64,000 nt of DNA from Pseudomonas sp. NFACC02 (GCF_900110765.1 NZ_FOEO01000003.1:186001-250000), one strand, 5' to 3'. Counted from the stretch's first letter, positions 49,701-57,248 are shown. Numbers and translations are program-made. Notes: a model not told the origin generated them from the sequence alone.

Positions 49701-52700
49701 GGCAGAAGGCAGCTGGCTGGCGTCGATTTGCGTCACATTCAGCGCTTCGCCGTTCTGCTGGGGGCTCGTAAGTGTGACGGTAAAGCTGCCATTGGCTGCA
49801 ACCACCGCCGTACCGAGCAACGTGCCGTTCGCGTTGCGGACTTCGATGGTGTCGCCTGCAATGCCATTGCCGGACACATAATGTCCGTCCGCAGTAATGA
49901 CCACGTTGCTTGGCGCATCGGCGGGCGTCGTGTCCGCTGCGGTGAACGGGGCGGACGTTGACAGGTTTCCATGAGTGTCGGCTTGGGTGACCTGTACCGT
50001 CTGGCCGTTGTTCTGAGCCGCAGACAGCGTCGCCTGGAAGGCACCGGTCGTGGCATCCGCCGTCGCAGTGCCCAACAGGTTGCCGCTCTGATCCCGTACG
50101 TATACGGTCGCGCCCGGTTCGGCCAGCCCGCTCAACACAACGCCTGTGCTGTTCAGGGTGAGGTTGTCAGGGGCACCGGGTGCCTGGATATCCGGGGCGT
50201 CGACAGGCACTGGTGTCGATGGCGTAACCGAGCCATCCGCCTGGCTTACGTTCAACACCTGGCCATTGATCTGCGGGCTGGAAAGGTTGATTTCGAACCG
50301 TCCGTTTGTGCCCACCAGTGCCGTGCCCAGCGGATTGCCCGAGGCATCAGTCACCGTGACGGTCGCACCTACCTGACCGTTGCCGGTGACCATCGCGCCG
50401 TTGGCAGAAATCACGACGTTGGTCACCGCATCAGGCACGCTCAGGTCCGGCGCATTGACCGGCACAGGCGTGGATGGATTGCCCGCAACGTCGGCCTGAG
50501 TCACCTGCAAGACCTGTCCGTCGGTTTGCGCTGTCGTGAGATTGAGTGAAAAGGTGCCGTCCTGCCCGACGCTTCCGGTGCCTATCACGGTGCCGAATGC
50601 ATCACGCACGATCACCGAAGCGCCGGGTTCGCCCGTCCCCGTGAGCACCACGCCCGATGCGTCCAGCGCAACATTGGTCAGCGGTGTTGGCGCCTGGGTA
50701 TCGGGCGCCGTAAAGGAAACAGGCGTGGCAGGGTTCCCGGCACTGTCACTGGCGTTGATCAGTAACGTCTGCCCATTGTTCTGCGCAACGCTGAGCGTCA
50801 CGTTGAATGACCCGTCGGCGGCGACATTGGCGGTGCCAAGCACATTTCCATTGGCGTCGGTGACGGTGATGCGCGATCCCGCTTCGCCACGGCCGCTGAG
50901 CAACGTCCCGTCAGTGCTGAGTGAGAGCCCGTCGGGCTGCAGCGGTCCGTCCAGATCTCCGGCGACCACTGGGGCCAAAGGTGAAGGGTTGCCGGAGGCA
51001 TCGGTGAGCACGACCTGCAACGCCTGTCCATTGGTCTGCGCAGCATTCAGCACGACCGAGAAAGCGCCGGTCGCAGAGACGGTGCCGGTGCCCAGAACAA
51101 TGCCTTGAGCGTTGGTGATGGTGATCGCTGCCCCAGGCTCTCCGCGACCGGTGATCGACAGGCCATCCTGCGCCACGGCGAGATCCGATGCAGCCAGCGG
51201 TCCGGTAATATCCGGCGCTGTCAGCGGTACGCTCACCGAGTTTTCACCGAGGGCGTCGGTCGCGGTGACCGTGATCACTTCGCCATTGGCCTGGGCTGGC
51301 GTCAGCGTCAGGGTAAAGGTGCCGTCGTTTCCGACCACCGCGCTCCCTAGCAGATTGCCCTGGGCGTCGCGTACCTCGATCAGGTTTCCGGCCGTTCCGC
51401 TGCCGGTCAATTGCGTCCCGCTAGCGTCCAGCACCAGGTTTGCGGGCGTCGCCGGGCCGGCGTTATCGGGCGCGGTAACGTCGAGGGCCGACGACGGATT
51501 GCCCGCGGCATCGGTCTGGATAACCTGCAGTTGTTCGCCAGCGGTGGGGGCGCTGGTCAGCGTGATCAGAAACGTACCGTTCGCGCCGACAATACCCGTG
51601 CCGATCACGGTGCCCCCCGCATTGAGGACAGTGACGGTTGCCCCGATCTCGCCGGTGCCGGACAGCAGCGCACCGTCGGCGCTGATGACCACGTTGGTGA
51701 CCTGATCAGGGGCGGTGGTGTCGGCCGCTGTCAGTGGCGCGGTGGAGGTGTTGCCAGCGGCATCGGTGGCGCTGACGTCCAGGCGTTCTCCATTGGTCTG
51801 GGCACTCGCCAGCGTCACACTGAACGTGCCATCCAGACCGGCGCGTGCCGAGCCGATCACGGCGCCTGAAGCATCGCGAACCAGAACGCGCGCGCCGGGT
51901 TCGGTGACACCGGTCAGCGTCAGACCGTCCGCCGACAGCCCCAGCGTGCCCGGCTGCGCCGGTGCTGTGATATCGGGCGCCTGCAGCGGCACGTTTGAAG
52001 AAACGTTGCCAGCCGCGTCGGTCAAGGTCACTTGCAGCAGCTGACCGTTGGCTGGCGCGGGATTGAGTCCAACGCTGAAGCTCCCGTCAGCGCCGACGAT
52101 ACCGGTCCCCAGCAAGGTGCCGTTGGCGTCGATGACGTTGACCGTGCTGCCGGGTTCGCCGCGTCCGCTGACCAGGGAACCGCTGCCACTTATCGCAACG
52201 GCTGTGGGTGCGTCCGGCGGGGTGACGTCGCCGTCGTCAGGGGGTGTGACACCCGTGTCGGGTGCCAGGGCCTGGGCGGGAAGCGAACTGTTACCTGCGG
52301 CGTCGACAGCATTGACGGTTAGCGATTGCCCATCGGTCTGTGGCGGATTCAAGGTGACGTTGAACGTGCCGTCCGGCGCCACCGTTGCGGTCCCAAGCAA
52401 CGTGCCGTCTGCCGCCCTTACCTGAATCGTGGCGCCGGCTTCACCGGTACCGCTCAAGGCGCTGCCGTCGGCGCTGACGGCCAGATTGCTTGGCGCATTG
52501 GGCGCCGTGGTGTCCGCCGCCGTCAGCGAGCCTGGCGCCGAGACATTACCCGCGGCATCTGTGAGGGTGACGCTCAGCACCTGGCCATTGGTCTGAGGTG
52601 CATTGAGGATGGCCTGGAAGGTTCCGTCACTACCCACCACGGCCGTGCCCAGCACGTTACCCGCTGCATCGCGAATGACCACGTTGCTGCCGGCTTCACC

Positions 52701-53495
52701 GGTACCGCTCAGGGACTGGCCGTCTGCCGATAAGGTCAAATTGGCGGGGGCAGTGGGTGCGGTAGTGTCAGTCGCAATCAGCGAACCGGGTGCCGAGACA
52801 TTGCCCGCCGCGTCCGTGAGCGTGACATCGAGCGCCTGGCCGTTGGTCTGAGGGGCGTTGAGAACGACCTGAAACCGTCCGTCATTTCCTACCGTCCCGG
52901 TGCCCAGCACATTGCCCGCCGCATCGAGCACAGTGACGCGAGAGCCGGCCTCACCGAGTCCGCTTAACGACAGGCCGTCAGCGGACAAACCGAGTCCAGT
53001 GGGCGCTTCGGGCGCTGTCGTGTCTGGGGATCCGGCGCCGCCTCCGCCACCGCCGCCTCCACCAGCGGCTCCGCCAGCCGCCGCGGCAGCGCCGCCCGCG
53101 CCGAGCAAACCCAATCCGGCAATCGCCCAAGTGGGCGTAGCGCTGCCCACGACACCGACACCGGCAACCAACTCGTCAATGGAAGAGACTTCCTCGAACG
53201 TAAAGCCCCTGAATACTTGCGCGTCGTACTGTGCCTGCCACAGAACGCCATCGTCGCCTTGAAACACCATGTCGCTCTGGACGCCGTCCGGTCCGGTATT
53301 GAAGAAGTTGGCGACCTTGATGTGTTCGCCATTCTTGAGATTGACCACCAGATCCTGTCCACTGCGGCTCGCCGAGGCAACCTGGCCAGGCGCAACAGGC
53401 ATCTGAACGACGGAGGGGTTGTTGAGGGCCAGATCGCCCCAGGCATTGGCAGTGAGTTGGGAGGTTGTTTTGTCGGCGACGACGATGTTTTCCAT
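40701..53495 (-). CDS. Giant BapA-like type I-secreted adhesin, 4264 aa
   Basis: This is a single 12.8-kb reading frame. The N-terminus (about residues 1-130) resembles the BapA prefix domain: the MENIVVADKT start, VASASRSGQDLVVNLKNGEH, then WAIAGLGLLGAG. An Ala/Gly-rich linker follows (about 133-155). Then come 40 tandem Ig-like repeats of about 85 residues each (about residues 157-3560). Next are two related modules of about 235-260 residues, and the C-terminal type I secretion region with two RTX-like nonapeptides (GGAGNDTL and relatives), ending in the T1SS signal. It should bind surfaces or other cells. Start 53495 has an AGGG site; a longer frame start at 53552 is unlikely. It heads the operon of its own exporter. 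Confidence 0.93.
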   Translation of the reverse strand: MENIVVADKTTSQLTANAWGDLALNNPSVVQMPVAPGQVASASRSGQDLVVNLKNGEHIKVANFFNTGPDGVQSDMVFQGDDGVLWQAQYDAQVFRGFTFEEVSSIDELVAGVGVVGSATPTWAIAGLGLLGAGGAAAAAGGAAGGGGGGGGGAGSPDTTAPEAPTGLGLSADGLSLSGLGEAGSRVTVLDAAGNVLGTGTVGNDGRFQVVLNAPQTNGQALDVTLTDAAGNVSAPGSLIATDTTAPTAPANLTLSADGQSLSGTGEAGSNVVIRDAAGNVLGTAVVGSDGTFQAILNAPQTNGQVLSVTLTDAAGNVSAPGSLTAADTTAPNAPSNLAVSADGSALSGTGEAGATIQVRAADGTLLGTATVAPDGTFNVTLNPPQTDGQSLTVNAVDAAGNSSLPAQALAPDTGVTPPDDGDVTPPDAPTAVAISGSGSLVSGRGEPGSTVNVIDANGTLLGTGIVGADGSFSVGLNPAPANGQLLQVTLTDAAGNVSSNVPLQAPDITAPAQPGTLGLSADGLTLTGVTEPGARVLVRDASGAVIGSARAGLDGTFSVTLASAQTNGERLDVSATDAAGNTSTAPLTAADTTAPDQVTNVVISADGALLSGTGEIGATVTVLNAGGTVIGTGIVGANGTFLITLTSAPTAGEQLQVIQTDAAGNPSSALDVTAPDNAGPATPANLVLDASGTQLTGSGTAGNLIEVRDAQGNLLGSAVVGNDGTFTLTLTPAQANGEVITVTATDALGENSVSVPLTAPDITGPLAASDLAVAQDGLSITGRGEPGAAITITNAQGIVLGTGTVSATGAFSVVLNAAQTNGQALQVVLTDASGNPSPLAPVVAGDLDGPLQPDGLSLSTDGTLLSGRGEAGSRITVTDANGNVLGTANVAADGSFNVTLSVAQNNGQTLLINASDSAGNPATPVSFTAPDTQAPTPLTNVALDASGVVLTGTGEPGASVIVRDAFGTVIGTGSVGQDGTFSLNLTTAQTDGQVLQVTQADVAGNPSTPVPVNAPDLSVPDAVTNVVISANGAMVTGNGQVGATVTVTDASGNPLGTALVGTNGRFEINLSSPQINGQVLNVSQADGSVTPSTPVPVDAPDIQAPGAPDNLTLNSTGVVLSGLAEPGATVYVRDQSGNLLGTATADATTGAFQATLSAAQNNGQTVQVTQADTHGNLSTSAPFTAADTTPADAPSNVVITADGHYVSGNGIAGDTIEVRNANGTLLGTAVVAANGSFTVTLTSPQQNGEALNVTQIDASQLPSAASSVTAPDITAPPAPTDLAVDANGVLTGTTEAGATVNVLDANGNLLGSTTAGTNGQFTFNLPGTLTNGQSVQVVVSDGTHDSLPVTTQAPDTTPPPPVANLTVSPDGTQASGTGEPGTTITITDPGNVVIGTGVVGNDGVFVIGLNPPAGNGSVNTVVSTDSSGNPSTPVTLPGPDGTQVATPTDLAISSDGFTLTGAGTPGSTVTVLAGDGTNLGSGTVNSLGRFTIFMRFAQLNAQTLHVTASDASGHTSVPGTIIAADSTAPEAPSDLTINSNGSAVTGKGEVGATVTITNSSGAILGTGVVAANGNFSIALNPAQINSQPLTATQSDAAGNVSQPGSVVAPDLQAPNAATGLSINSVGTVISGQGEAGATVTVRDAAGNVLATGTVDQSGQFQVTLPNAQTSGAALQIILTDAAGNTSPQSSLNTVDATPPALVQNLTISASGNTLTGTGEVGATVRVTDSNGTLLGSGVVAADGSFSVTLAPAQDNGQTLDVNQVDANGNASPSVTVQAPDISPPAALTQVAVNADGLTVTGHGEPGATVSVRSVDGTLLGTGLVAANGSFNLTLNAPQLNAQVLTVTQEDPPGNVSTAVEVVSVDLTPPDAPTALSLNGAGLQLTGNAEAGSSVIVRDASGGIIGTTTAAANGTFQVTLGSPQLNGQALTVTATDAAGNVSNPAAYAAADTTAPLAVSDLAVTADGLSLAGHGEAGATVVVRDANGVQLGTATVNANGNFTLTLTPGAAAGTVLNVIQTDAAGNASPQATVTAPGNLAEPAPANLALSADGLTLTGTATAGSTVSIHSPSGTLLGTALVASDGTFSATLNTAQLNGEQLSATATSSDGINSLPTDYTAADVTAPAPLSNLVLAADGSALTGHGEAGATVTVMGAGGVILGNALVAANGTFSLTLTPPQIAGQTLNLSQTDAAGNESISLDLVARDLVAPDAPAALAVSSDGSVLSGTGEAGTTVNVFSASGALLGSGTVRLDGSFQITLSTPQANGQTLAVTLTDTAGNTSATSSLIAIDTTAPAALTQLGISSDGATLTGHGEAGATVTVTDTDGTLLGTVVVGSTGTFTLVLTNPLTNAEVLTLVQTDTAGNVSPGATLITPDFTPPDPLANVDINAAGAVVTGTGEPGATVTVKDPAGNVLGTSVVLGDGSFSVTLSTPQINNQTLSVQQADPPGNVSASVSVTAPDLTPPPVPTQLLFNADGGVLSGNGEANATVRVTLADGTQIGTGSVDASGHFLITLTQGQTNGEQVFVVLTDARGNASAAGNLFAPDTTAPNTVANLAIDEAGSVVSGTGEAGAQIVVSDNAGNVLGTATVSAGGTFTLTLSVPQLNGETLSVIQRDTAGNPSAPATVDAPDITAPAQPVVTGLSADGVTLTGTGEAGATVQVTSATGAALGTATVDTDGTFSVTLNPAQLNGQVLTLTQTDDAANVSGNATYQVPDVTDPAPVSNLAVSLNGLILSGTGEAGATVNVSFQGAPLGTAIVAADGTFSVNLSTAQLNGQVLSVVQVDAGTNDSAPVTVTAPDITAPALPTVIALTGGTVLTGTAEAGSTVTVTSANGAFLGSATALGDGTYTVNLNASQTNGETLLVTATDGFNNASATLPFVAPDTTDPDPVSNLSISPDYTQLAGRGEVGASVTVSVNGVEIGNGTVGANGTFVITLTGVTANQTLSVVQTDGAGNDSTASTLVVPLTPPPNAPDNLVLTPDGVTLTGTAASGATITVYGPTGAQLGTGTAGTDGTFTVTLSPAQTNGEVLDVTASTALGGASVPSEIVAGDTTAPVPLTDLAINATGTTVTGRGEIGATVTITSATGTALGTAVVGANGTFSAQLNSAQANGQILNAFQTDTAGNPSPALSVIAPDITAPNAPSALGLDGTGLLLTGLGEAGATVTVRSAAGLVLGTGTVAANGTFSVTLNTAQLNGQPLTVSQADAAGNVSASTGLTAADTTPPAALSNLALNAAGLQLSGTGEPGATVSVTNAAGQLLGTAVVGAGGTFTVQLSSAQLNGQALTVQQADPAGNLSPVANLVAADVQAPTAPTGLALAANGLTVSGSGEAGATVNVYGAGGALLGTGTVGSGGTFNFNLTSAAQLDGQPLTVRLVDGAGNVSAAGSLTAPDTTAPGAPTGVAINGSGTVLSGLGVAGSTVTVRNAAGVVLGTGTVAANGSFTVALAAAQIDNQVLSVTQADPAGNVSVSATATAPDLTAPVAPTTLLVSGDGLTVSGTGEAGATVTIKSASGVVLGTAVVGGTGVFSAGLNAAQINGEKLSVSLTDIHGNVSVATVVTAPDIDANAPVVASDNLATATVVIAPVKVTQNFFDSFSTLLSGFSKTFTFTVASGTSIDPTLTLTTGSLVSLLDGVSYTLQVKSASGAWVTLDVNGSGGLLDLIAIAGQGVRVNIGDLLGGDYRLTVASSGIGVLTTVNTQLQLDITSLTQFTGTAGAAITGNVISDVGTDGQVDQTGPDQGALLQIQKNGSYVAAGGGTTVQGLYGTLTIDASGNYSYKPNGSLGSVGKVDVFSYQLVHANGLSDTATLYVRIDSPQATEIWSNTNLGSPALLVDATNDIAHTGITLVNQEVTTTSALGSFGVLLGGGSGTYTTSVAANTVSDLTVVVNASNLLSLLGAMTVSLYKLNTSTGQYVLVKSYGGSSLVNLGSGNYGIRFDDQTSGSYQVKVAVGGLGVLSTVNTSLINTATYTNQFVVGSYTPVTGNLLTDTAGAGADVLGSAYTVLSVQQAGTFVTPGYNGTTLVGTYGSLLVHADGSYVYTLNPGQTNAVIGHQDVFTYQLAHPNGSTDTATLTVDLDAAGAVTSTSFAALASVDDHSAASVATTAAVTGAELIQGTDGNDTLDGSHGGAVTLQGGAGNDTLIISDQQFASVDGGTGTDTLLWAGGDAVINLGDLQSRVHNIEVLDLNHTSAVSLTVSLADLVAITSSDNSTLLIKGDSKDTVHMTDTWAADGTHQADGIDYTQYTPQEDPSHHLWVQNGIQVV
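41270..42815 (-). repeat. Two tandem modules in the adhesin C-terminus
   Basis: Two related units (42030-42815 and about 41270-42030) each contain a GSY-type strand, a turn-rich YTL/GVLSTVNT stretch, V-x-G-N-L/V-I-x-D and DVFSYQL or DVFTYQL. They lie between the Ig-like repeats and the secretion signal. They probably separate the repeats from the exported C-terminus. Confidence 0.6.
42815..53027 (-). repeat. Forty tandem Ig-like repeats of the adhesin
   Basis: I counted 40 copies of a unit of about 85 residues (mean 255 bp) that begins PD-x-x-AP-x-AP and has two landmarks: G-E-P/A-G-A-x-V-x-V and G-x-F-x-V-x-L-x-x-A/P-Q-x-N-G. Copies are diverged at protein level, so the tract is in frame but not made of identical DNA. 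They resemble bacterial Ig-like (Big) domains of surface adhesins. The reading frame is intact through all copies. Confidence 0.85.
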
Positions 53496-53960
53496 TTCAG
53501 TGACCCTGGTTCCATACTTCGCTTCGGGACAACAACCGCGCGGCAGTTCCATGAATCCCGCCGCCGCTCTTCGGGCCTTGCCACCCTCGGAGTGAGCGTT
53601 GTTTTTTATTCGTCTGCGGTTATCCGTTTGATTAGAAAACTAGATTGGATCACTCGGTTTTCAATGGAAGTTAATTTGACAAAGTCGACTTTTCAAAATC
53701 AGCAGAGACAGCAACTGACTGATTTTTAAATATAAAAATACGCCAGTCGAGTGTGTGCCGGTCGTCGGAGCATAAGAGAGGGCAGTCGTAAAGGTGGCGC
53801 GGCCAGCATCAATACATCCGTCTGGATGGCCGCACTCACTGAGTGCTGTCGCGTCAGAACAGACGACGGAAACCAGGTAGCGTGACGCCCCGTTGGCGGC
53901 GTTGCACGTGTTGCCCGTTCGGGTGTGCTGCGGCCGTGGAGCGGGAAAAGCGCCGGAACG
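53496..53960. other. Adhesin upstream region, AT-rich, with palindromes
   Basis: This 465-base region holds the promoter of the adhesin operon. The middle (about 53600-53760) is clearly AT-rich compared with the genome and contains a perfect 12-bp palindrome and an inverted repeat. A TATATT -10-like sequence lies at 53729-53734 (minus strand). The part from 53760 to 53960 shows nothing I can assign. Confidence 0.5.
53675..53734 (-). promoter_or_regulatory. Putative adhesin promoter and operator dyads
   Basis: AAAGTCGACTTT (53681-53692) is a perfect 12-bp palindrome flanked by TTTGA and TCAAA. Next to it is a second inverted repeat (AAAATCAG 53695-53702 with CTGATTTT 53719-53726). TATATT at 53729-53734 could be the minus-strand -10, so these elements would sit at the start of transcription. 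Evidence is by eye only. Confidence 0.35.
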
Positions 53961-54650
53961 TCACGCCAGGCTGTCAGGGCTGCCAAACGTTCTGATGCAC
54001 GTCCAGATCGCAACCAGCACCGGTAGGACCAGGCACGCTGGGCCGATGACCCGATACAACAGCGCGGCGCCGATGCAACCGACGGTGAAGCCCAGCAGAT
54101 TCAGCCCGACAGGCTTGAGTCGCTGCTTGATCATGCCGCGCTCGGCCTCGTCGCTTGAACCGATCAGCGCAAATACGTCGATAGCCCCCTGGGTGACGTT
54201 ACCGGTCATCAACGTAGTGGGCGGCGCGCCTTTAAGGTGCTGACGCGAGATGGCGTTCTGGATCGCCATCGCAGCCACGCCGGTCATGCCGGTGACCAAC
54301 GCCGAGGCGCTGTCGCCATCATTGAACGGGCCCCACACGATCGCCAATGTGCCGAACAGGGCGAGCAACAGCGTGTGCAGGATCAGCAGCGGTCGCAGGG
54401 GCGTGAGTCCGCGGCGGTTGATCGAAACGGCCGCCAGGTGGCTCAAACCAACCACCACGGCAAACACCGGCAATGCCAGGAGTTTCGCCAGCGCGCCTGA
54501 GGTGCCATGGACGATGCTGACGCCGAGGGTCACGAAGTTGCCGGTCACGTGGGCGGTGAACAGGCCTTGCAGGGCGAGAAAGCCGATGGTGTCGACGAAG
54601 CCACCGTTGAAGCTGAGGGCCGGGGCCATGGAACGATGAATCGTGGGCAT
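53961..54650 (-). CDS. DUF1275 (YoaK-type) membrane protein
   Basis: This 229-residue protein has about six hydrophobic segments and the YoaK/DUF1275 pattern FNGGFVDTIGFLALQGLFTAHVTGNF and MTGNVTQGAIDV. Function is unknown; members sit in the inner membrane. ATG 54650 has GGAG seven bases upstream; the longer frame has no such site. The MFS exporter gene ends 38 bases upstream on the same strand, so the two are probably co-transcribed. It lies downstream in the transcription direction and is followed by the AT-rich adhesin upstream region. Confidence 0.85.
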   Translation of the reverse strand: MPTIHRSMAPALSFNGGFVDTIGFLALQGLFTAHVTGNFVTLGVSIVHGTSGALAKLLALPVFAVVVGLSHLAAVSINRRGLTPLRPLLILHTLLLALFGTLAIVWGPFNDGDSASALVTGMTGVAAMAIQNAISRQHLKGAPPTTLMTGNVTQGAIDVFALIGSSDEAERGMIKQRLKPVGLNLLGFTVGCIGAALLYRVIGPACLVLPVLVAIWTCIRTFGSPDSLA

Positions 54651-54688
54651 TTTTAACTCCATCGCATTCCGGTGCGCGGTTTGATCGA

Positions 54689-55930
54689 TCAACGACCGGG
54701 CTCAGGTTGAGTACTGGAAACCGCTTGATCGGTAGACGGTTTTTGCGGCTCCCGCACGTAGATCGCCAGCAGCATGGCGCCCAGGCTCAACCCGGCCAGC
54801 GCCAGCGAGCCCACATCGATGGCCAGGTCAAGTCCCCAGGCCGTTGCGGCACGGCCCAACAGCATCGCCACCACGCCTTGCATCAGGTAGGCCACCAGAA
54901 ACAGCGCCGACAGCGTTCCGGCCCGGTGGTGCATCGGGGCATGGGCGTTGATCAGGTTCAGGCCACCCATGAACAAAAGGCTGTAACCGGCGCCACTGGC
55001 GGCACTGGACAACAGGAACACCGGCAGCGCATGGGTCGCGGTCGCCAGCATCAGTAACAACAGGCTGGCAATGGAAAAGCTCGCGCCGGCAATGATCGAC
55101 AGCCTGGAGCTGAACCGTTTGGCGACGATGCCGGTGAAACCCACCAGAATCGCGAACAGCGAAATCGCGCCGCCGTTGACCAAAGCATTGCTGGAGCCGA
55201 TCAGGTCATGGGCGATCTGCGAGCCCAGCGACAACATGGTCGCGCCCACCGAGTAGGCGCTGAGTACCGCACTCACCGACACCAGAAACATGCGGCGCAA
55301 CGGCTTATGAATCTGCGGCAATTTCAGTGACCAGCGCTTGCTGCTTTCAGCCTTGGTGTGACGCGGCAGGTGCCAGACGCCGACCAGAGTTGCGACCAGC
55401 ACTGCCACCAGCACCCAGAAGCTCAAACGGGTGGGGAAGGGCGCGTATTGAATCAACCCGCCGCCCATGATCAATGCCGCGGCCAGACCAAACGCCTGCG
55501 CGGCGGTGGTAATCGCGCCGGCGAGTTTTGCCTTGCCCGGCGCGCTGAACTCCACCACGGCGGCCGCTGAAGGGCCTGCGGACAGCCCGACACCGACGCC
55601 CATGAACGCCCGACCCACCAACAACCAGGTGACGTCAGGCGCGACCGCGAACAGCAGTACGCCGGTCAACGATGCCGTCAGTCCCCATAGCATTGCGGCG
55701 CGGCGGCCGATGTAATCGGAGAGGTCGCCCAAGGCAATCAGCGTCGCCACCACGAACACCGGGAACACGGCAAAAATCAGCGTGGTCACGGTCGGAGTCA
55801 GTTGCCATTGGCGAGCATACAGCGGGTACATCATGGCCGGGGCAGCGCTGGTCCACAGCGTATGGACAACCACGGCGGCGGCCACCCAGAAACTGCTTTT
55901 GCGGCCCCACGTGCGGGAGGTATGGCTCAT
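54689..55930 (-). CDS. MFS transporter (drug/metabolite efflux type)
   Basis: This 413-residue, 12-helix major facilitator protein shows the ALGDLSDYIGRRAAMLWG loop after helix 2 and GRAFMGVGVGLSAGPS in helix 4. These are signs of the drug:H+ antiporter group. Substrate is unknown. The longer frame has two earlier in-frame ATGs (at 55957 and upstream); I take 55930, where GAGG lies nine bases before the start. It is followed by the DUF1275 gene 38 bases on. No regulator is adjacent. Confidence 0.82.
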   Translation of the reverse strand: MSHTSRTWGRKSSFWVAAAVVVHTLWTSAAPAMMYPLYARQWQLTPTVTTLIFAVFPVFVVATLIALGDLSDYIGRRAAMLWGLTASLTGVLLFAVAPDVTWLLVGRAFMGVGVGLSAGPSAAAVVEFSAPGKAKLAGAITTAAQAFGLAAALIMGGGLIQYAPFPTRLSFWVLVAVLVATLVGVWHLPRHTKAESSKRWSLKLPQIHKPLRRMFLVSVSAVLSAYSVGATMLSLGSQIAHDLIGSSNALVNGGAISLFAILVGFTGIVAKRFSSRLSIIAGASFSIASLLLLMLATATHALPVFLLSSAASGAGYSLLFMGGLNLINAHAPMHHRAGTLSALFLVAYLMQGVVAMLLGRAATAWGLDLAIDVGSLALAGLSLGAMLLAIYVREPQKPSTDQAVSSTQPEPGR

Positions 55931-56122
55931 TTCAGTTGCCTCGAAGGTGTCAGTCATGACGTTAAGGTGGACAAGAGAAAAAGCCTTGTACCGATGTGCG
56001 TTTGATGGGTGAATCCAGTCAACCAGCGTCGCGATTGCCGAGGCACCGCATTCGCCACTGTCGTAACCTCCAGCAGCTCCCACAGGTCTGCGGTTTGAAC
56101 ACAGGTTTGTGAGTCCGACACG

Positions 56123-56165
56123 GTCCCTGTAGGAGCCGTCCGAGGTTACGAGGGCCGCGAAGGCG
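56123..56165. repeat. REP-like interspersed palindrome
   Basis: The CTGTAGGAGC start followed by a GAGGTTACGAGGGC segment is of the type seen many times in Pseudomonas genomes as REP-like units. It lies between two minus-strand genes. Recognition is from memory. Confidence 0.5.
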
Positions 56166-56228
56166 GCAGGTCAGTCAACATCACCCTCAATGGACCCACC
56201 GCTTTCGCCCACCAACCGGGTCAGGAAA

Positions 56229-57248
56229 TCAATTCAAATGAGCCTTGAGCTCACCTGCTGCCTGACGCATCGCCGCCTTGACTTCAGGAATGGCGCTCAG
56301 CGGGTTGAGCAGGCCATAGTCGTGAACCATGCCGTTGTAGCGCACTGCCGTCACATCGACGCCAGCGGCATCCAGTTTGCGGGCATAGGCTTCACCTTCG
56401 TCACGCAACACGTCCAGACCGGCCGTCTGCACCAGCGCCGGTGGCAGGCCCTTGAGTTGCTCGGTGGTCGCACGCAGCGGCGAGGCATGAATGTCGGCGC
56501 GCTGTTGCGCATCCGTGGTGTAGCTGTCCCAGAACCAGGTCATCATGTTTTTGGTGAGGAAGTGACCTTCGGCATACGTCTGATAGGAACCTGTGTCGAA
56601 GTTCGCGTCGGTGACCGGCCACAGCAGCAACTGGAAACGCAGCTTCGGCGTGTTCTGCTCTTTGGCCATCAGCGCCACTACCGCGGCCATGTTGCCGCCG
56701 ACACTGTTACCGGCCACTGCGAGCCTCGAGCCATCGACATTGATCTCCTTGCCGTGCTCAGCCACCCAGCGGGTCGCGGCGTAGGCTTGATTGATCGCGG
56801 TTGGATAATGCGCTTCCGGCGACGGCGTGTAATCGACGTAGACCGCGACTGCGCCTGAACCCACGACCAGATCACGAATCAGGCGGGCATGCGTCGGGTA
56901 GTCACCCAGTACCCAGCCACCGCCGTGGAAATACATGAACACCGGCAGTTCACCCTTGACGCCTGCTGGACGCACGATCGTCAGCTTGATGCTCTGGTTG
57001 TCGGCCTTGATGGTCTTCTCGCTGACTTGAATGCCGGACATGTCCACTTTCACCGAGTTCTGTGCACCGGTGAGCACCGCGCGGGCATCCTTGGGGCTCA
57101 TCTGTTCCAGCGGTCGGCCACCACCCGCAGCGAGTGCGTTGAGGAAGGCTTGAGTCTGATGCTCGGGTACGGCGGTTTCAGCGGCAAACGCATTGCCGAT
57201 GGACAGCGCGAGGAGGGTGGCGGTCAGGGTCTTTTTCAGGGGGTTCAT
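56229..57248 (-). CDS. Exported alpha/beta hydrolase, HSL (hormone-sensitive lipase) type
   Basis: This 339-residue protein has a signal peptide (about residues 1-23, ending FAAE) and the HSL-family esterase motifs: the oxyanion-hole HGGGWVLGD at about residue 108, the nucleophile Ser in AGNSVGGN (about residue 181), a catalytic Asp in LDVLRDEGEA and His in NGMVHDYGLL (about residue 312). It should cleave ester bonds in the periplasm or outside. It has no evident partner in an operon. The gene starts 121 bases downstream of the inverted repeat at 57369-57393, which may be a regulatory site. Confidence 0.88.
   Translation of the reverse strand: MNPLKKTLTATLLALSIGNAFAAETAVPEHQTQAFLNALAAGGGRPLEQMSPKDARAVLTGAQNSVKVDMSGIQVSEKTIKADNQSIKLTIVRPAGVKGELPVFMYFHGGGWVLGDYPTHARLIRDLVVGSGAVAVYVDYTPSPEAHYPTAINQAYAATRWVAEHGKEINVDGSRLAVAGNSVGGNMAAVVALMAKEQNTPKLRFQLLLWPVTDANFDTGSYQTYAEGHFLTKNMMTWFWDSYTTDAQQRADIHASPLRATTEQLKGLPPALVQTAGLDVLRDEGEAYARKLDAAGVDVTAVRYNGMVHDYGLLNPLSAIPEVKAAMRQAAGELKAHLN

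Noticed and set aside
42815..53027. Regular repeats that might suggest a CRISPR or satellite array
   Set aside because: The repeat unit is in frame, about 255 bp long and protein-coding; there are no short identical repeats with unique spacers.
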